Assembly: GCF_963675985.1 (NCBI RefSeq)
Contig: NZ_OY780958.1
Span: 4,108,847 to 4,172,846, forward strand
From: an uncultured Roseibium sp.
GTDB taxonomy: Bacteria; Pseudomonadota; Alphaproteobacteria; Rhizobiales; Stappiaceae
Direction of reading: 5' to 3'
DNA: 64,000 bases
In this document: positions 1 to 7,958 of the stretch, in pieces
How positions within the stretch are numbered: position 1 is the stretch's first letter
Layout of the letters: each line of letters begins with the position of its first letter
The notes under the pieces: generated by a model
Told to the model about the DNA's origin: nothing
What the model saw: only the letters and a program-made list of their open reading frames with translations
Databases searched by the model: none
Program-made: the position numbers and the translations under genes

Positions 1-524
1 GTCCGCGAGCCGATCATGTAGCGGTCCAGAACAAACTGTTCCGGAGGAAATGAATCCGCTAGGGGAAATAGCCTGAACGATTCAGCGTGATTGTTATTCA
101 GGTAATGCAGGACCGCCATCCAGTAAACATAGGCCCCATGCTTACCGCGAACGGTTTTCTCCCTCTGAAGTATTTCGGTCATCTTGGCGAGGAAACCTTC
201 GGTGGGGACCATGTCTCCGAATTTGCTTAACGCCCTGCTCTCCCTGATAAACATCAATGACTCAATACAAAAATCAAAAAGAACAAAGTACAAATGCCTA
301 TTGACATCTTTTAAGGAAAATTCTTGATCGACAAAGATTTTGAGGAGATTGTGCTGCTTTTCCGACTCTGTTTCAACCTTGCGCCTCAAAGCACTCCGAA
401 TAGACTTATACTTAGCGTGAGGAACCGTGCCTTGTTTATTGAAAAGCTCTTTTCGAATAATGGAATCAAAATTGCCCCAATCTCCCAAAATACTTTCTCT
501 GGCCTGCTCGATGAAGTTTGACAC
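1..524 (-). CDS. Unknown protein, 3' end outside window
   Basis: An uninterrupted minus-strand frame of 174 codons runs from a GTG at 522-524 to the window edge, so the C-terminus is missing. A purine-rich GAAGAAGAGAG stretch lies upstream of the GTG as a possible ribosome site. The product begins SNFIEQARESILGDWGNF after the initiator, is rich in charged and aromatic residues, and shows no signal peptide or membrane segment. I recognise no family. The DNA is more AT-rich than the rml genes to the right, as is common in polysaccharide loci that exchange cassettes. It is transcribed away from rmlA. Function unknown; that it is a real gene is supported mainly by frame length in AT-rich DNA and a coherent amino-acid composition. 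Confidence 0.6.
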   Translation of the reverse strand, partial: MSNFIEQARESILGDWGNFDSIIRKELFNKQGTVPHAKYKSIRSALRRKVETESEKQHNLLKIFVDQEFSLKDVNRHLYFVLFDFCIESLMFIRESRALSKFGDMVPTEGFLAKMTEILQREKTVRGKHGAYVYWMAVLHYLNNNHAESFRLFPLADSFPPEQFVLDRYMIGSR

Positions 525-616
525 TTAATTCACGCTCTCTTCTTCCGATCGATTGGATAGCACTGGCTACCAAGCTCTTGCAGCGGTTATAATATTGTAC
601 ATAGACCGAAATTTTT

Positions 617-628
617 TTGACGCGTCAA
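617..628. promoter_or_regulatory. Perfect 12-bp palindrome in divergent intergenic region
   Basis: The 311-bp gap 525-835 separates the leftward unknown gene from rmlA and holds no convincing gene. Within it TTGACGCGTCAA is a perfect palindrome, preceded by a run of seven T. A TATAAT hexamer lies at 588-593 but no good -35 partner is seen. The palindrome could be an operator for one or both divergent genes; this is inference from position and symmetry only. Confidence 0.3.
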
Positions 629-835
629 GAATGCAGATCACGCAAGGACAATGGCCCGGGACATCGGATTTGCCCAATCAGGGACGTCTCGCACTTCGAT
701 CGCCTGAGAAATCGGCCCCGCACCGAAATATTTCCGATTTGGTCGCGAATTATGAGGTAGGAGCTTGCAATGTTCGCCCCGATCGGGTCATCAAGGAGCC
801 ACCAAAGTGTTTTGCAGTAACTCCGGAGCATTTTC

Positions 836-1711
836 TTGAAGGGCATTATTCTGGCGGGCGGCAGTGGAACCCGTTTGTACCCGTTGACAATTGCGGTATC
901 GAAGCAAATGCTTCCGGTCTACGACAAGCCCATGATCTACTATCCCCTGAGCGTTCTCATGCTGGGGGGCATTTCGGACATCCTGATCATATCGACGCCG
1001 CGCGACCTGCCCATGTTCCAGGCCCTGCTTGGAGACGGATCGCAATTCGGCATCAGTCTTTCCTACGCGGAACAACCTTCGCCCAACGGACTGGCAGAAG
1101 CCTTCATCATCGGCCGCGACTTCATCGGGGACAGCCCCTGCGCCCTCATCCTCGGCGACAACATCTTCTACGGCGCCGGTATTTCTGCCTTGTGCCGACA
1201 GGCCACAGCGCAACAGAACGGGGCGACGGTCTTTGCCTATCAGGTCGCCGATCCGGAGCGGTACGGCGTGGTCAGCTTCGATCCGGATACCAGGCAGGCG
1301 ATGTCCATCGAGGAAAAACCACAGCAGCCCAAGTCGAACTGGGCGGTAACAGGCTTGTACTTCTACGACAATGACGTCGTCGATATTGCCGCGTCGGTCA
1401 AACCGTCGGCGCGCGGCGAACTGGAAATCACCGACATCAACATGGCCTATCTGAAGCGCAAGGATCTAAAGGTCTCGTTGCTCGGACGTGGCTATGCCTG
1501 GCTCGATACGGGCACGATCGACAGCATGCATGAAGCCTCGTCCTTCGTCAGGACCATCGAGCACCGGCAGGGCTTCAAGATCGCCTGCCTCGAAGAGATC
1601 GGTTTTCAAAACGGATGGCTGGGTCCGGACGCGGTTCTTGCCCGCGCTGCGGAACTCGGCAAGACCGAGTATGGCCGCTATCTGCGCCGCTGTGTCGAGG
1701 AGAAGCGCTGA
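836..1711 (+). CDS. rmlA: Glucose-1-phosphate thymidylyltransferase RmlA
   Basis: First enzyme of dTDP-L-rhamnose synthesis: glucose-1-phosphate plus dTTP gives dTDP-glucose. The 291-residue length matches the family. The N-terminal nucleotide loop GGSGTRLYPLT (residues 8-18) and the following KQMLPVYDKPMIYYPL are hallmark motifs; GDNIFYG and the TGLYFYDNDVV stretch are also typical. The start is a TTG at 836, placed by the family's usual N-terminus and a GGAG ribosome site at 825-828. It is the first gene of a tight four-gene operon: rmlC starts on the last base of its stop codon. Cytosolic. Family assignment is secure; regulation is not evident beyond the upstream gap. Confidence 0.95.
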   Translation: MKGIILAGGSGTRLYPLTIAVSKQMLPVYDKPMIYYPLSVLMLGGISDILIISTPRDLPMFQALLGDGSQFGISLSYAEQPSPNGLAEAFIIGRDFIGDSPCALILGDNIFYGAGISALCRQATAQQNGATVFAYQVADPERYGVVSFDPDTRQAMSIEEKPQQPKSNWAVTGLYFYDNDVVDIAASVKPSARGELEITDINMAYLKRKDLKVSLLGRGYAWLDTGTIDSMHEASSFVRTIEHRQGFKIACLEEIGFQNGWLGPDAVLARAAELGKTEYGRYLRRCVEEKR

Positions 1712-2277
1712 TGCCGGAGTTCCGCCCCCTTGGACTGGACGGCGTCATCGAGATCCTTCCCGACAAGTTCGGTGATGATCGTGGCTTCTTTTCCGAAACC
1801 TATAATTCCAAGACGTTTGCCGATGCCGGCATCGATCTGGATTTCGTCCAGGACAACCATTCCTATTCCGCCGAGAGAGGGGTTCTGCGCGGCATGCATT
1901 TTCAGATGCCGCCCTTTGCGCAGGACAAGCTCGTGCGCGTGACCCGTGGCTCCGTCTTCGATGTGGCCGTCGATATCCGCAAGGGCTCGCCGACCTATGC
2001 GCAATGGGTCGGTGTCGAGTTGTCGGCCGAAAAATGGAACCAGCTCCTGGTACCGAAGGGCTTCGCCCACGGGTTCGTCACGCTCGAACCGGACACGGAG
2101 TTCCTTTACAAGGTGACGAATTTCTATTCCCGGGACTGCGACCGCTCGATCAGGTTCGATGATCCCGAAATCGGGATCGACTGGCCTTTCGATGTGTCGC
2201 AGGTTGTCCTTTCGGACAAGGACCACGCAGCCGGTCTCCTTTCCGAGACGGATACGGGTTTTATTTACGAAGGCTAG
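1711..2277 (+). CDS. rmlC: dTDP-4-dehydrorhamnose 3,5-epimerase RmlC
   Basis: Third step of dTDP-L-rhamnose synthesis, double epimerisation of dTDP-4-keto-6-deoxyglucose at C3 and C5. The 188-residue cupin protein carries DDRGFFSETYN near the N-terminus, the RGMHFQ segment with the catalytic histidine, and the KGFAHGFVTL strand. The open frame extends upstream, but the ATG at 1711, overlapping the rmlA stop (TGATG), gives the correct family N-terminus and implies translational coupling. rmlB follows three bases after the stop. Gene order A-C-B-D is a common variant of the rml operon. Confidence 0.95.
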   Translation: MPEFRPLGLDGVIEILPDKFGDDRGFFSETYNSKTFADAGIDLDFVQDNHSYSAERGVLRGMHFQMPPFAQDKLVRVTRGSVFDVAVDIRKGSPTYAQWVGVELSAEKWNQLLVPKGFAHGFVTLEPDTEFLYKVTNFYSRDCDRSIRFDDPEIGIDWPFDVSQVVLSDKDHAAGLLSETDTGFIYEG

Positions 2278-2280
2278 TTC

Positions 2281-3354
2281 ATGCGTTTTCTGATCACAGG
2301 CGGTGCCGGCTTCATCGGATCCGCGGTTTGCCGAAGGCTTGCAAGCGACCCGGCCAACTTTGTCGTCAATCTCGACAAGCTGACCTATGCCGGCAATCTG
2401 GCGTCTCTGCGTTCGGTCGACAATCTTCCGAATTACGCATTCCTGCAAGCCGATATCTGCGATGGCGAAACCGTCGCCGCCGCGATGCGCAATTACGATA
2501 TCGACATCGTGATGCATCTGGCGGCCGAAAGTCACGTGGACCGGTCCATCGACGGGCCCGGCGCCTTTATCCAGACCAACATTGTCGGCACGTTCCAGAT
2601 GCTGAATGCGGCACGAGGCTATTTCGAAAGCCTCTCGGGGGAAAAACGCGACCGGTTCCGCTTTCACCACATCTCCACGGACGAAGTCTTCGGCGACCTG
2701 CCTTTCGACAGCGGGATCTTCACCGAGGAAACGCCCTATCAACCGTCCTCTCCGTACTCGGCATCGAAGGCCTCGTCCGACCATCTGGTGCGGGCCTGGC
2801 ACGAGACCTATGGCTTGCCGGTCGTGCTGTCGAATTGCTCCAACAATTACGGTCCATTCCATTTTCCGGAAAAGCTGATCCCGCTGGTGATCCTGAACGC
2901 GCTGGATGAGCGCGAGTTACCCGTCTACGGCAAAGGCGAGAATGTCCGAGACTGGCTCTATGTCGACGATCACGCGGCCGCCCTGCAATTGGTGGCAACA
3001 AAGGGCGTTGCCGGCGAAAGCTACAACATCGGCGGCAATGCCGAGCGCCGGAACATCGACGTGGTCACCGGCATCTGCGCGATCCTGGACAAAAAGCGTC
3101 CGCGGGCAAACGGTGCATCCTACGCGGACCTGATCAAGATGGTCACGGATCGCCCGGGGCACGACCGCCGCTATGCCATCGATGCCGGCAAGATCAGGCG
3201 AGACCTCGGCTGGACACCGTCCCAAACCTTTGAGACCGGCCTTGAAGCGACAATCGACTGGTATCTGAACAACGATTGGTGGTGGGGGCCAATCCGCAAG
3301 GAGCAGGGCTACGAACGCCTGGGTTCCCTGAAAGCGTCAGAGCCCGCGAAATGA
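2281..3354 (+). CDS. rmlB: dTDP-glucose 4,6-dehydratase RmlB
   Basis: Second enzyme of the pathway, an NAD-dependent extended SDR that converts dTDP-glucose to dTDP-4-keto-6-deoxyglucose. The 357-residue product has the dinucleotide-binding GGAGFIGS at the N-terminus, HLAAESHVDRSI, the active-site STDEVFGDL with the Asp-Glu pair, and the catalytic tyrosine-lysine in SPYSASKASSDH. The C-terminal substrate domain includes VRDWLYVDDHAAAL and RPGHDRRYAIDAGK, all standard for RmlB. It overlaps rmlD by four bases (ATGA), so these two are probably translationally coupled. Confidence 0.96.
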   Translation: MRFLITGGAGFIGSAVCRRLASDPANFVVNLDKLTYAGNLASLRSVDNLPNYAFLQADICDGETVAAAMRNYDIDIVMHLAAESHVDRSIDGPGAFIQTNIVGTFQMLNAARGYFESLSGEKRDRFRFHHISTDEVFGDLPFDSGIFTEETPYQPSSPYSASKASSDHLVRAWHETYGLPVVLSNCSNNYGPFHFPEKLIPLVILNALDERELPVYGKGENVRDWLYVDDHAAALQLVATKGVAGESYNIGGNAERRNIDVVTGICAILDKKRPRANGASYADLIKMVTDRPGHDRRYAIDAGKIRRDLGWTPSQTFETGLEATIDWYLNNDWWWGPIRKEQGYERLGSLKASEPAK

Positions 3355-4259
3355 AAATCCTGGTCACCGGAAAAGAAGGTCAGGTCGCCAGATGCCTCGC
3401 GGACCGTGCAGCGGATCATCCGGATCTGGACCTCGTGTTCGCGGCCAGAGCCGGAACCGACATCCTGCTCGATCTCGCGCGCTCCGAAACGATCCGGGAG
3501 GCGGTTCGGACCGTCAAGCCTGACGTCATCATCAATGCGGCGGCCTACACCAACGTGGATCAGGCGGAAGACGAACCCGAGCTTGCAATGCAGATCAACG
3601 GCATTGCGCCGGGTATCCTCGCCGAGGAAGCATCGGGCTGTGGGGCCAAGATCATTCAGGTGTCAACGGACTATGTGTTCGACGGCACGCTTGACCGTCC
3701 CTACCTGCCGGACGATCCCGTCAACCCGATCGGTGTCTATGGCCGGACAAAACTTGCCGGCGAAGAGGCGGTCCGTGCAGCCACGAACGATCATGTCATT
3801 GTCCGCACCGCCTGGGTCTATAGTCCCTACGGCAGGAATTTCCTGAGAACCATGTTGCGTGTGGCGGAAACTCGCGACGAAATCACGGTGGTCGACGACC
3901 AGTACGGCAACCCCACCTCCGCTTTCGAGATTGCCGATGGTCTGCTGGCCATTGCCGACCGTTGGCGCAACGACGGAACAGCCGGACTGGGGCAGGTCTA
4001 TCACCTGGCCGGATCGGATGAGACCAGTTGGTGCGGTTTTGCGCGGGCCATCTTTGCCGAAAGCGGGAAGCGCGGCGGACCCGTGACAGCGGTCCAGGCG
4101 ATTTCGACGGCGGACTATCCGACCAAGGCGTCACGCCCGGCAAATTCCAGGCTCGATTGCGGCAAGCTGGAGCGGGATTTTGGTTTTACCGCGCCCAAGC
4201 TGCAAACAAGCCTCTCGCAGGTCTTCGACGCGCTCAGCGAATTTCCATCGTCGCAATAG
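3351..4259 (+). CDS. rmlD: dTDP-4-dehydrorhamnose reductase RmlD
   Basis: Last step of the pathway, NAD(P)H-dependent reduction to dTDP-L-rhamnose. The 302-residue protein starts MKILVTGKEGQVA with the short-chain reductase nucleotide loop, has INAAAYTNVDQAE, STDYVFDG, and the YxxxK pair in YGRTKLAGE. The frame is open upstream, but the ATG at 3351 that overlaps the rmlB stop gives the family N-terminus. It ends the rml operon; the next gene converges on it after a 45-bp gap. Rhamnose made here most likely feeds the surface polysaccharide assembled by the genes to the right. Confidence 0.95.
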   Translation: MKILVTGKEGQVARCLADRAADHPDLDLVFAARAGTDILLDLARSETIREAVRTVKPDVIINAAAYTNVDQAEDEPELAMQINGIAPGILAEEASGCGAKIIQVSTDYVFDGTLDRPYLPDDPVNPIGVYGRTKLAGEEAVRAATNDHVIVRTAWVYSPYGRNFLRTMLRVAETRDEITVVDDQYGNPTSAFEIADGLLAIADRWRNDGTAGLGQVYHLAGSDETSWCGFARAIFAESGKRGGPVTAVQAISTADYPTKASRPANSRLDCGKLERDFGFTAPKLQTSLSQVFDALSEFPSSQ

Positions 4260-4304
4260 CAACCGCAACAACGACAGCTTGCGTCAAGGGCGCCATCAAA
4301 CGCT

Positions 4305-5105
4305 TCATTCGTCGAACTTGTAGCCCAGCCGGGTGGCCGCCTCGGAAAATCGGCTCCAGGCCCGCTCTGACGCGTCCTGAGAGATTGCCGTCTTCCAGGA
4401 AACGGCAGTGCCCTTGTTGAAAAAGCGGACACCAAGATTGCTATGCGCTTCCACACGCCGACCGGCCGAAAAGCGGCCCAGCGGCTTACCGACTTCTTTT
4501 GCGGCATCCAGTTCGCGGCCCTCGAACGCCTTCAACTCTTCGAACCGTGTTGCTTCGACACATTCGTCGAGCAGTTTTTCATCCACCGGGATGTTCAGAA
4601 ACCGGGCCACATCCTCGATCGCCTTTCGGGGATTCGCAAGGGTGTCCTCATAGCTGACATAGTGGATCGGAAGCTCCGTCTCATCCAGCCAGGACGTGAC
4701 ATTCTCAATCCAGGTCCCCGCATTGTGCGGGTCGGGAAGCCAGACGGGATGCCCTTCGGTCTCGATGTAGGTGTCGACCCAGGCATCCTTTTCCGCCGCG
4801 GATATTTCCCCGGTCAACAAGGCATAGTTGAGTGTCGACTGCAGCACGTCGAGCGGGTGCCGGTAAATATAGACGACCCCGATGCTTTTCTTGAAATACC
4901 GGCGCAGCTTCTCTGGGGTCGCATGGCTTTTCATGTACCGCGGATGGCCTTTCGGCGGAGGCATTCGCGAATTCATGAATCGGTCAAGTTCAACCGAATC
5001 CTCGGGTTGCCGGCCGTGGTTCAGATAGAACAAGATAAAACGGAACCAGGTGTTTCCGGACTTCGGATAAGAAACGAGCCAAATCACGCGTTTCGTTATG
5101 CTCAT
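4305..5105 (-). CDS. Sulfotransferase-domain protein
   Basis: A 266-residue protein of the PAPS-dependent sulfotransferase superfamily. The 5'-phosphosulfate loop SYPKSGNTW sits at residues 12-20, and the 3'-phosphate-binding segment YIYRHPLDVLQS near residue 80 supplies the usual Arg. Length and order match Sulfotransfer_1-type enzymes of bacterial polysaccharide loci. It converges on rmlD and its upstream side is cut off by an insertion sequence 85 bp away, so its native promoter may have been altered. The likely acceptor is a sugar of the local capsule or exopolysaccharide, inferred from context; the motifs support sulfotransfer but not the substrate. No PAPS synthesis gene is in the window. 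Confidence 0.85.
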   Translation of the reverse strand: MSITKRVIWLVSYPKSGNTWFRFILFYLNHGRQPEDSVELDRFMNSRMPPPKGHPRYMKSHATPEKLRRYFKKSIGVVYIYRHPLDVLQSTLNYALLTGEISAAEKDAWVDTYIETEGHPVWLPDPHNAGTWIENVTSWLDETELPIHYVSYEDTLANPRKAIEDVARFLNIPVDEKLLDECVEATRFEELKAFEGRELDAAKEVGKPLGRFSAGRRVEAHSNLGVRFFNKGTAVSWKTAISQDASERAWSRFSEAATRLGYKFDE

Positions 5106-5190
5106 GTTTTCAAATTCCCGCGCAGTTCATCGCTCCTTACGAACTTTCTCGTAGATATGCAACGGAGCCAGGGTTTTGTTGAAGCCATCA

Positions 5191-5215
5191 TGACCTGCCA
5201 CTGAACTTTCACCCA
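5191..5215 (+). repeat. Left terminal inverted repeat of the IS3-family element
   Basis: Reads TGACCTGCCACTGAACTTTC and onward. It pairs with the right end at 6437-6461, identical over the first 11 bases and then similar with mismatches. It defines the orfB-side boundary of the element. Confidence 0.8.
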
Positions 5216-6138
5216 GCCGCGACCGGAGCCTGGTTGGTATTTACGCCGATCGGCGCAGGTTGATCAATCGCCCAACGCGCGGAGTTTTCATCTCGCGTAG
5301 CGGGCCGGGCGATTGCAGTGGTCAGCGTTCGCGCATAGTCAGCCGGGGTCTGGTAGTTCAAGGCAGAATGCGGGCGTTCGGTGTTGTAGTCGGCGGCCCA
5401 GGCCGCGATCACGATACGGGCGTGAGCCAGGTTGCGGAACATGGTCTCGTTGAGCAGTTCGTCCCGCATCCGCCCATTGAAACTCTCGACGAAGCCGTTC
5501 TGCATCGGCTTGCCCGGCGCGATGTAATGCCATTCGATCCCGTGCTCGGAACACCACCGCAGGATGGCGTTACTGGTTAGTTCGGTTCCGTTGTCACTGA
5601 CGATCATTCCGGGCTTCCCGCGGCGCTCGATCAGGGCCGTGAGTTCACGCACGACACGGCGCCCCGAGATCGAGGTGTCCGGGATCGCGGCGAGACATTC
5701 ACGGGTGACGTCGTCCACCACGTTGAGCACCCGGAAGCGCTGGCCGTTGGCGAACTGATCATGCACAAAATCGAGCGACCAGCGCGCATTTGGCCGTGCC
5801 TCGACCAGGATCGGTGCCCGTGTTCCAACGGCCTTGCGCCGAGCCTTCCGTTTGCGGACCGTCAACCCTTCCTCGCGGTAGAGCCGATAGATCCGGTTGA
5901 TCCCGGAAGGCTCGCCCTCGCGGCGCAACAAGACGAAGAGCCGTCGATAGCCAAACCGGCGACGTTCATTCGCCAAGTCCCGCAGCCGACCGCGCAGCTC
6001 CGTATCCGGAGCACGCTGCGCTTGGTAGCGGACCATCTTGCGATCTGCCCCGGAAATCCGGCACGCCCGCCGTTCCGAGAGCCCGAGCTGGGACCTCAGG
6101 TGCGCGACCGCCTCGCGCTTCACGGCAGGCGTCACCAT
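5209..6138 (-). CDS. IS3-family transposase OrfB (DDE integrase domain)
   Basis: 309-residue catalytic subunit. An HTH_21 region (RFGYRRLFVLLRREG) comes first, then the integrase core with the triad Asp in SLDFVHDQF, Asp in IVSDNGTELTS and Glu in NGFVESFNGRMRDE. The C-terminal YNTERPHSALNYQTPADYA is typical of the family. The ATG at 6138 overlaps the end of orfA, but in this family OrfB is normally made as an OrfAB fusion by -1 frameshifting at the adjacent A7 run. All key residues are present. Confidence 0.92.
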   Translation of the reverse strand: MVTPAVKREAVAHLRSQLGLSERRACRISGADRKMVRYQAQRAPDTELRGRLRDLANERRRFGYRRLFVLLRREGEPSGINRIYRLYREEGLTVRKRKARRKAVGTRAPILVEARPNARWSLDFVHDQFANGQRFRVLNVVDDVTRECLAAIPDTSISGRRVVRELTALIERRGKPGMIVSDNGTELTSNAILRWCSEHGIEWHYIAPGKPMQNGFVESFNGRMRDELLNETMFRNLAHARIVIAAWAADYNTERPHSALNYQTPADYARTLTTAIARPATRDENSARWAIDQPAPIGVNTNQAPVAAG

Positions 6139-6398
6139 TTTTTTGATACCAGCTCCTTCATTGCCGCCAGATCAAGCATCTGCTCGGCCAGAAGCCTCTT
6201 GAGCCTGGCGTTCTCATCCTCGAGCGCCTTCAGCCGCTTCGCCTCCGACACCGTCAAGCCGCCGAACTTGGCCTTCCAGTTGTAGAAGGTCCCTTCCGAC
6301 ATGCCGTGCTTACGACACAGGTCCGCGCACTTCACGCCTGCCTCGTGCTCGGCCAGGATGCCGATGATCTGCTCGTCTGTGAAACGTGTTCGCTTCAT
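6132..6398 (-). CDS. IS3-family transposase OrfA
   Basis: 88-residue DNA-binding subunit with an HTH_Tnp_1 helix-turn-helix (FTDEQIIGILAEHEAG to HGMSEGTFYNWKAKFGG) and a leucine-zipper-like tail (LKALEDENARLKRLLAEQM) used for multimerisation. It ends VSKKW just after the slippery A7, overlapping orfB by seven bases in the -1 frame. This layout is the classic IS3 arrangement for OrfAB production. Confidence 0.92.
   Translation of the reverse strand: MKRTRFTDEQIIGILAEHEAGVKCADLCRKHGMSEGTFYNWKAKFGGLTVSEAKRLKALEDENARLKRLLAEQMLDLAAMKELVSKKW
6138..6144 (-). other. A7 slippery site for -1 frameshifting
   Basis: On the coding (minus) strand seven A residues precede TGG TGA of orfA. Reading slips from TCA AAA AAA TGG into the -1 frame that continues into OrfB. 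Position and frame relation match the programmed frameshift of IS3-family elements; the slip itself is inferred. Confidence 0.65.
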
Positions 6399-6424
6399 TG
6401 TCCGTCCTCAAGTTGGATCGGACT

Positions 6425-6877
6425 CTAATCGACGGTGGAGGAAAAATCCCGTGGCAGGTCAGTCGCCGGACAGAGCCGTGAATGGGTATCGACGATGGTC
6501 AGGATGCGCAGCTTTTTGCCAGTCGCCAGCTGGTCGTGGACAAAATCCATTGCCCAGACATCGTTCGGCACGACGGCCTCCTGGCGATCCTCCCGAAGCT
6601 TTGCTTTCACCCTTCTCTTGGGGTGCTTGTTCCTGAGCTGCAGGCCCAACTCATTGTAAATCCTGCGTGTCTTCTTCATATTAATCAGCCAGCCCTCACG
6701 GCGCAACAATACGTGGACGCGTCGATAGCCGTAGCGAACCCGCGTCTCGCAGATCTCCTTGACCCGTAGTTCGAGGCCGGCCTGTCCAGTGCGGCGGGAC
6801 TTGTAGTGGTAGGTGGAGGTATCGAACTTTAGAACCTTGCAGGCTCGCCGGATGGATATCCCCCAATCAACCAACAT
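6425..6877 (-). pseudogene. Truncated IS3-family transposase OrfB
   Basis: The N-terminal part of an OrfB: VRYGYRRVHVLLRREGW and the first catalytic Asp in AMDFVHDQLATGKKL are present, but the second Asp and the Glu are missing. Native sequence ends at about SRLCPATD; the last ten residues (LPRDFSSTVD) and the stop are read from the inverted repeat of the adjoining element. The product cannot be an active transposase. Confidence 0.9.
6437..6461 (-). repeat. Right terminal inverted repeat of the IS3-family element
   Basis: On the minus strand it begins TGACCTGCCACGGGATTTTT, matching the left end for 11 bases and then partially. It is fused without gap to the coding sequence of the truncated neighbour transposase. 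Confidence 0.8.
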
Positions 6878-7251
6878 CCCGTCGACCAGCTTGCGCTTCC
6901 GGACAGGCCTCAGAGCTTTCGGCGGATGACGTCCTGCAGCATCTCCCGGTCCAGTGTCAGGTCCGCCACGATCTTTTTGAGCCGATTGTTCTCGTCCTCG
7001 AGTTGCTTCAGCCGGCGCATCTCGTCGGGCAACAGTCCAGCGTACTTCTTTTTCCAGTTGAAATAGGTCGCCTGGCTGATACCGGCCTTCCGGCAGATCT
7101 CCGCCACCGGCACGCCGTCATCGCCCTGCTTCAGAATGAACGCCTTTTGCGCGTCCGAGAACTTCATGCCTTCATCGCTTCCGCTCCTTCTCCCAGCCGG
7201 GATCCTAGCGCGGAAAACTCCAGTCAAAAACGATCCAGTTTTCGGGGATCA
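6462..7251 (-). mobile_element. Truncated second IS3-family element
   Basis: Only the orfA-side part survives. The outer end, on the minus strand, begins TGATCCCCGAAAACTGGATC at 7251, typical of IS407-like ends. OrfA is complete but OrfB stops about halfway at the junction with the neighbouring IS at 6461/6462. The missing half is not found left of 5191, so it was deleted rather than merely interrupted. Confidence 0.8.
6910..7167 (-). CDS. IS3-family transposase OrfA of the truncated element
   Basis: 85-residue DNA-binding subunit, starting MKFSDAQKAFILKQG, with the HTH segment PVAEICRKAGISQATYFNWKKKY and a coiled-coil tail (LKQLEDENNRLKKIVADL). Upstream frame is open, but this ATG at 7167 gives the family N-terminus. 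It is only distantly like the OrfA at 6132-6398, so the two elements are different IS species. It is stranded without a functional OrfB. Confidence 0.85.
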   Translation of the reverse strand: MKFSDAQKAFILKQGDDGVPVAEICRKAGISQATYFNWKKKYAGLLPDEMRRLKQLEDENNRLKKIVADLTLDREMLQDVIRRKL

Positions 7252-7283
7252 GAGCACTTGCATAATAACCATATTTTTCTAAT

Positions 7284-7864
7284 TTAGATCGTTTTAATTA
7301 ATTTAGATATGCTCGATGATATAGATATATCTATAGGCTCATTTTTCACGTGCTTGATCATTGACTGGACCCCTTCTTTCCAACTGTAGGATTGTTCCAG
7401 TATTGAATAATCACCGTTATCTATAGCGTCTTTTACTATCTGCACGCTTTTCGGTAAAAAGGTAATATTGTTCGCAGATCCCATTTGATTGTCAAACTCA
7501 ATGGCATCCAAAATACGGGCTTCTTTATATTGAGGATCAGAGAAATAAGCGATTGCTACTTTCAGAAGTTTTTCCGGCTCGATGTCCATTTGTATCCATT
7601 TATCCGGGAATGAGGACAACCAACTCTCAACAAACTCAACTGCTCCATCGTGCACCTGTTCAATGAGTTTGTAATGGTTGTCATTCATAACTGAATTGTT
7701 ATATACGAAAGATATATTTCCATCGGTGATTTCAATCTTCTTGAGGCTTAGTTCCGCTGAACAGAACATACTCTCGAATAAGCTGACGTAGCTGTGATAC
7801 GTTAACTCAGAATTGGCAGCTCCGGACTTCAAATCAACATCATTAAACAGAAACCCTTCGGCAC
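7284..7864 (-). pseudogene. 3' part of an IS-disrupted AT-rich gene
   Basis: Minus-strand frame downstream of the IS630 insertion, about 193 codons of native sequence (from SAEGFLFNDVDLKSGAANS to the end SISKLIKTI). It is strongly AT-rich compared with the flanks. The first residues of the longer open frame are read from the IS end and are not native. With the 5' part at 8923-9079 it probably made one protein, but removing the IS and one TA copy leaves the halves one base out of frame, so a separate frameshift also exists. No family is recognised; position in the capsule locus suggests a polysaccharide role, by context only. Confidence 0.6.
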
Positions 7865-7866
7865 TA

Positions 7867-7879
7867 GAGCATTTTCCGA
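7867..7879 (+). repeat. Left inverted repeat of IS630-family element
   Basis: GAGCATTTTCCGA, exact reverse complement of 8908-8920, directly preceded by the TA target duplication. Confidence 0.93.
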
Positions 7880-7958
7880 ACATTCTGAATCGAAATAGGA
7901 TTCCCATCTGGCTTCAGATCTGATTCAAAATACGGGCTGGCGAAGGAGGCCAGCCTCT

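Larger units (their letters stand above)
5191..6461 (-). mobile_element. IS3-family (IS407-group-like) insertion sequence, complete
   Basis: A 1271-bp element with imperfect terminal inverted repeats that begin TGACCTGCCAC at each end (5191-5201 and, on the other strand, 6461-6451). It has the two overlapping transposase frames of the IS3 family, separated by a slippery A7. The DDE triad of orfB is intact, so the element looks potentially active. No target duplication is visible: the four bases outside the left end (ATCA) and right end (GTCG) do not match. The right end abuts a truncated second IS directly. Confidence 0.88.

Noticed and set aside
5187..6465. Target-site duplication around the intact IS3-family element
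   Set aside because: ATCA and GTCG do not match at 3 or 4 bp; the junction is better explained by deletion.
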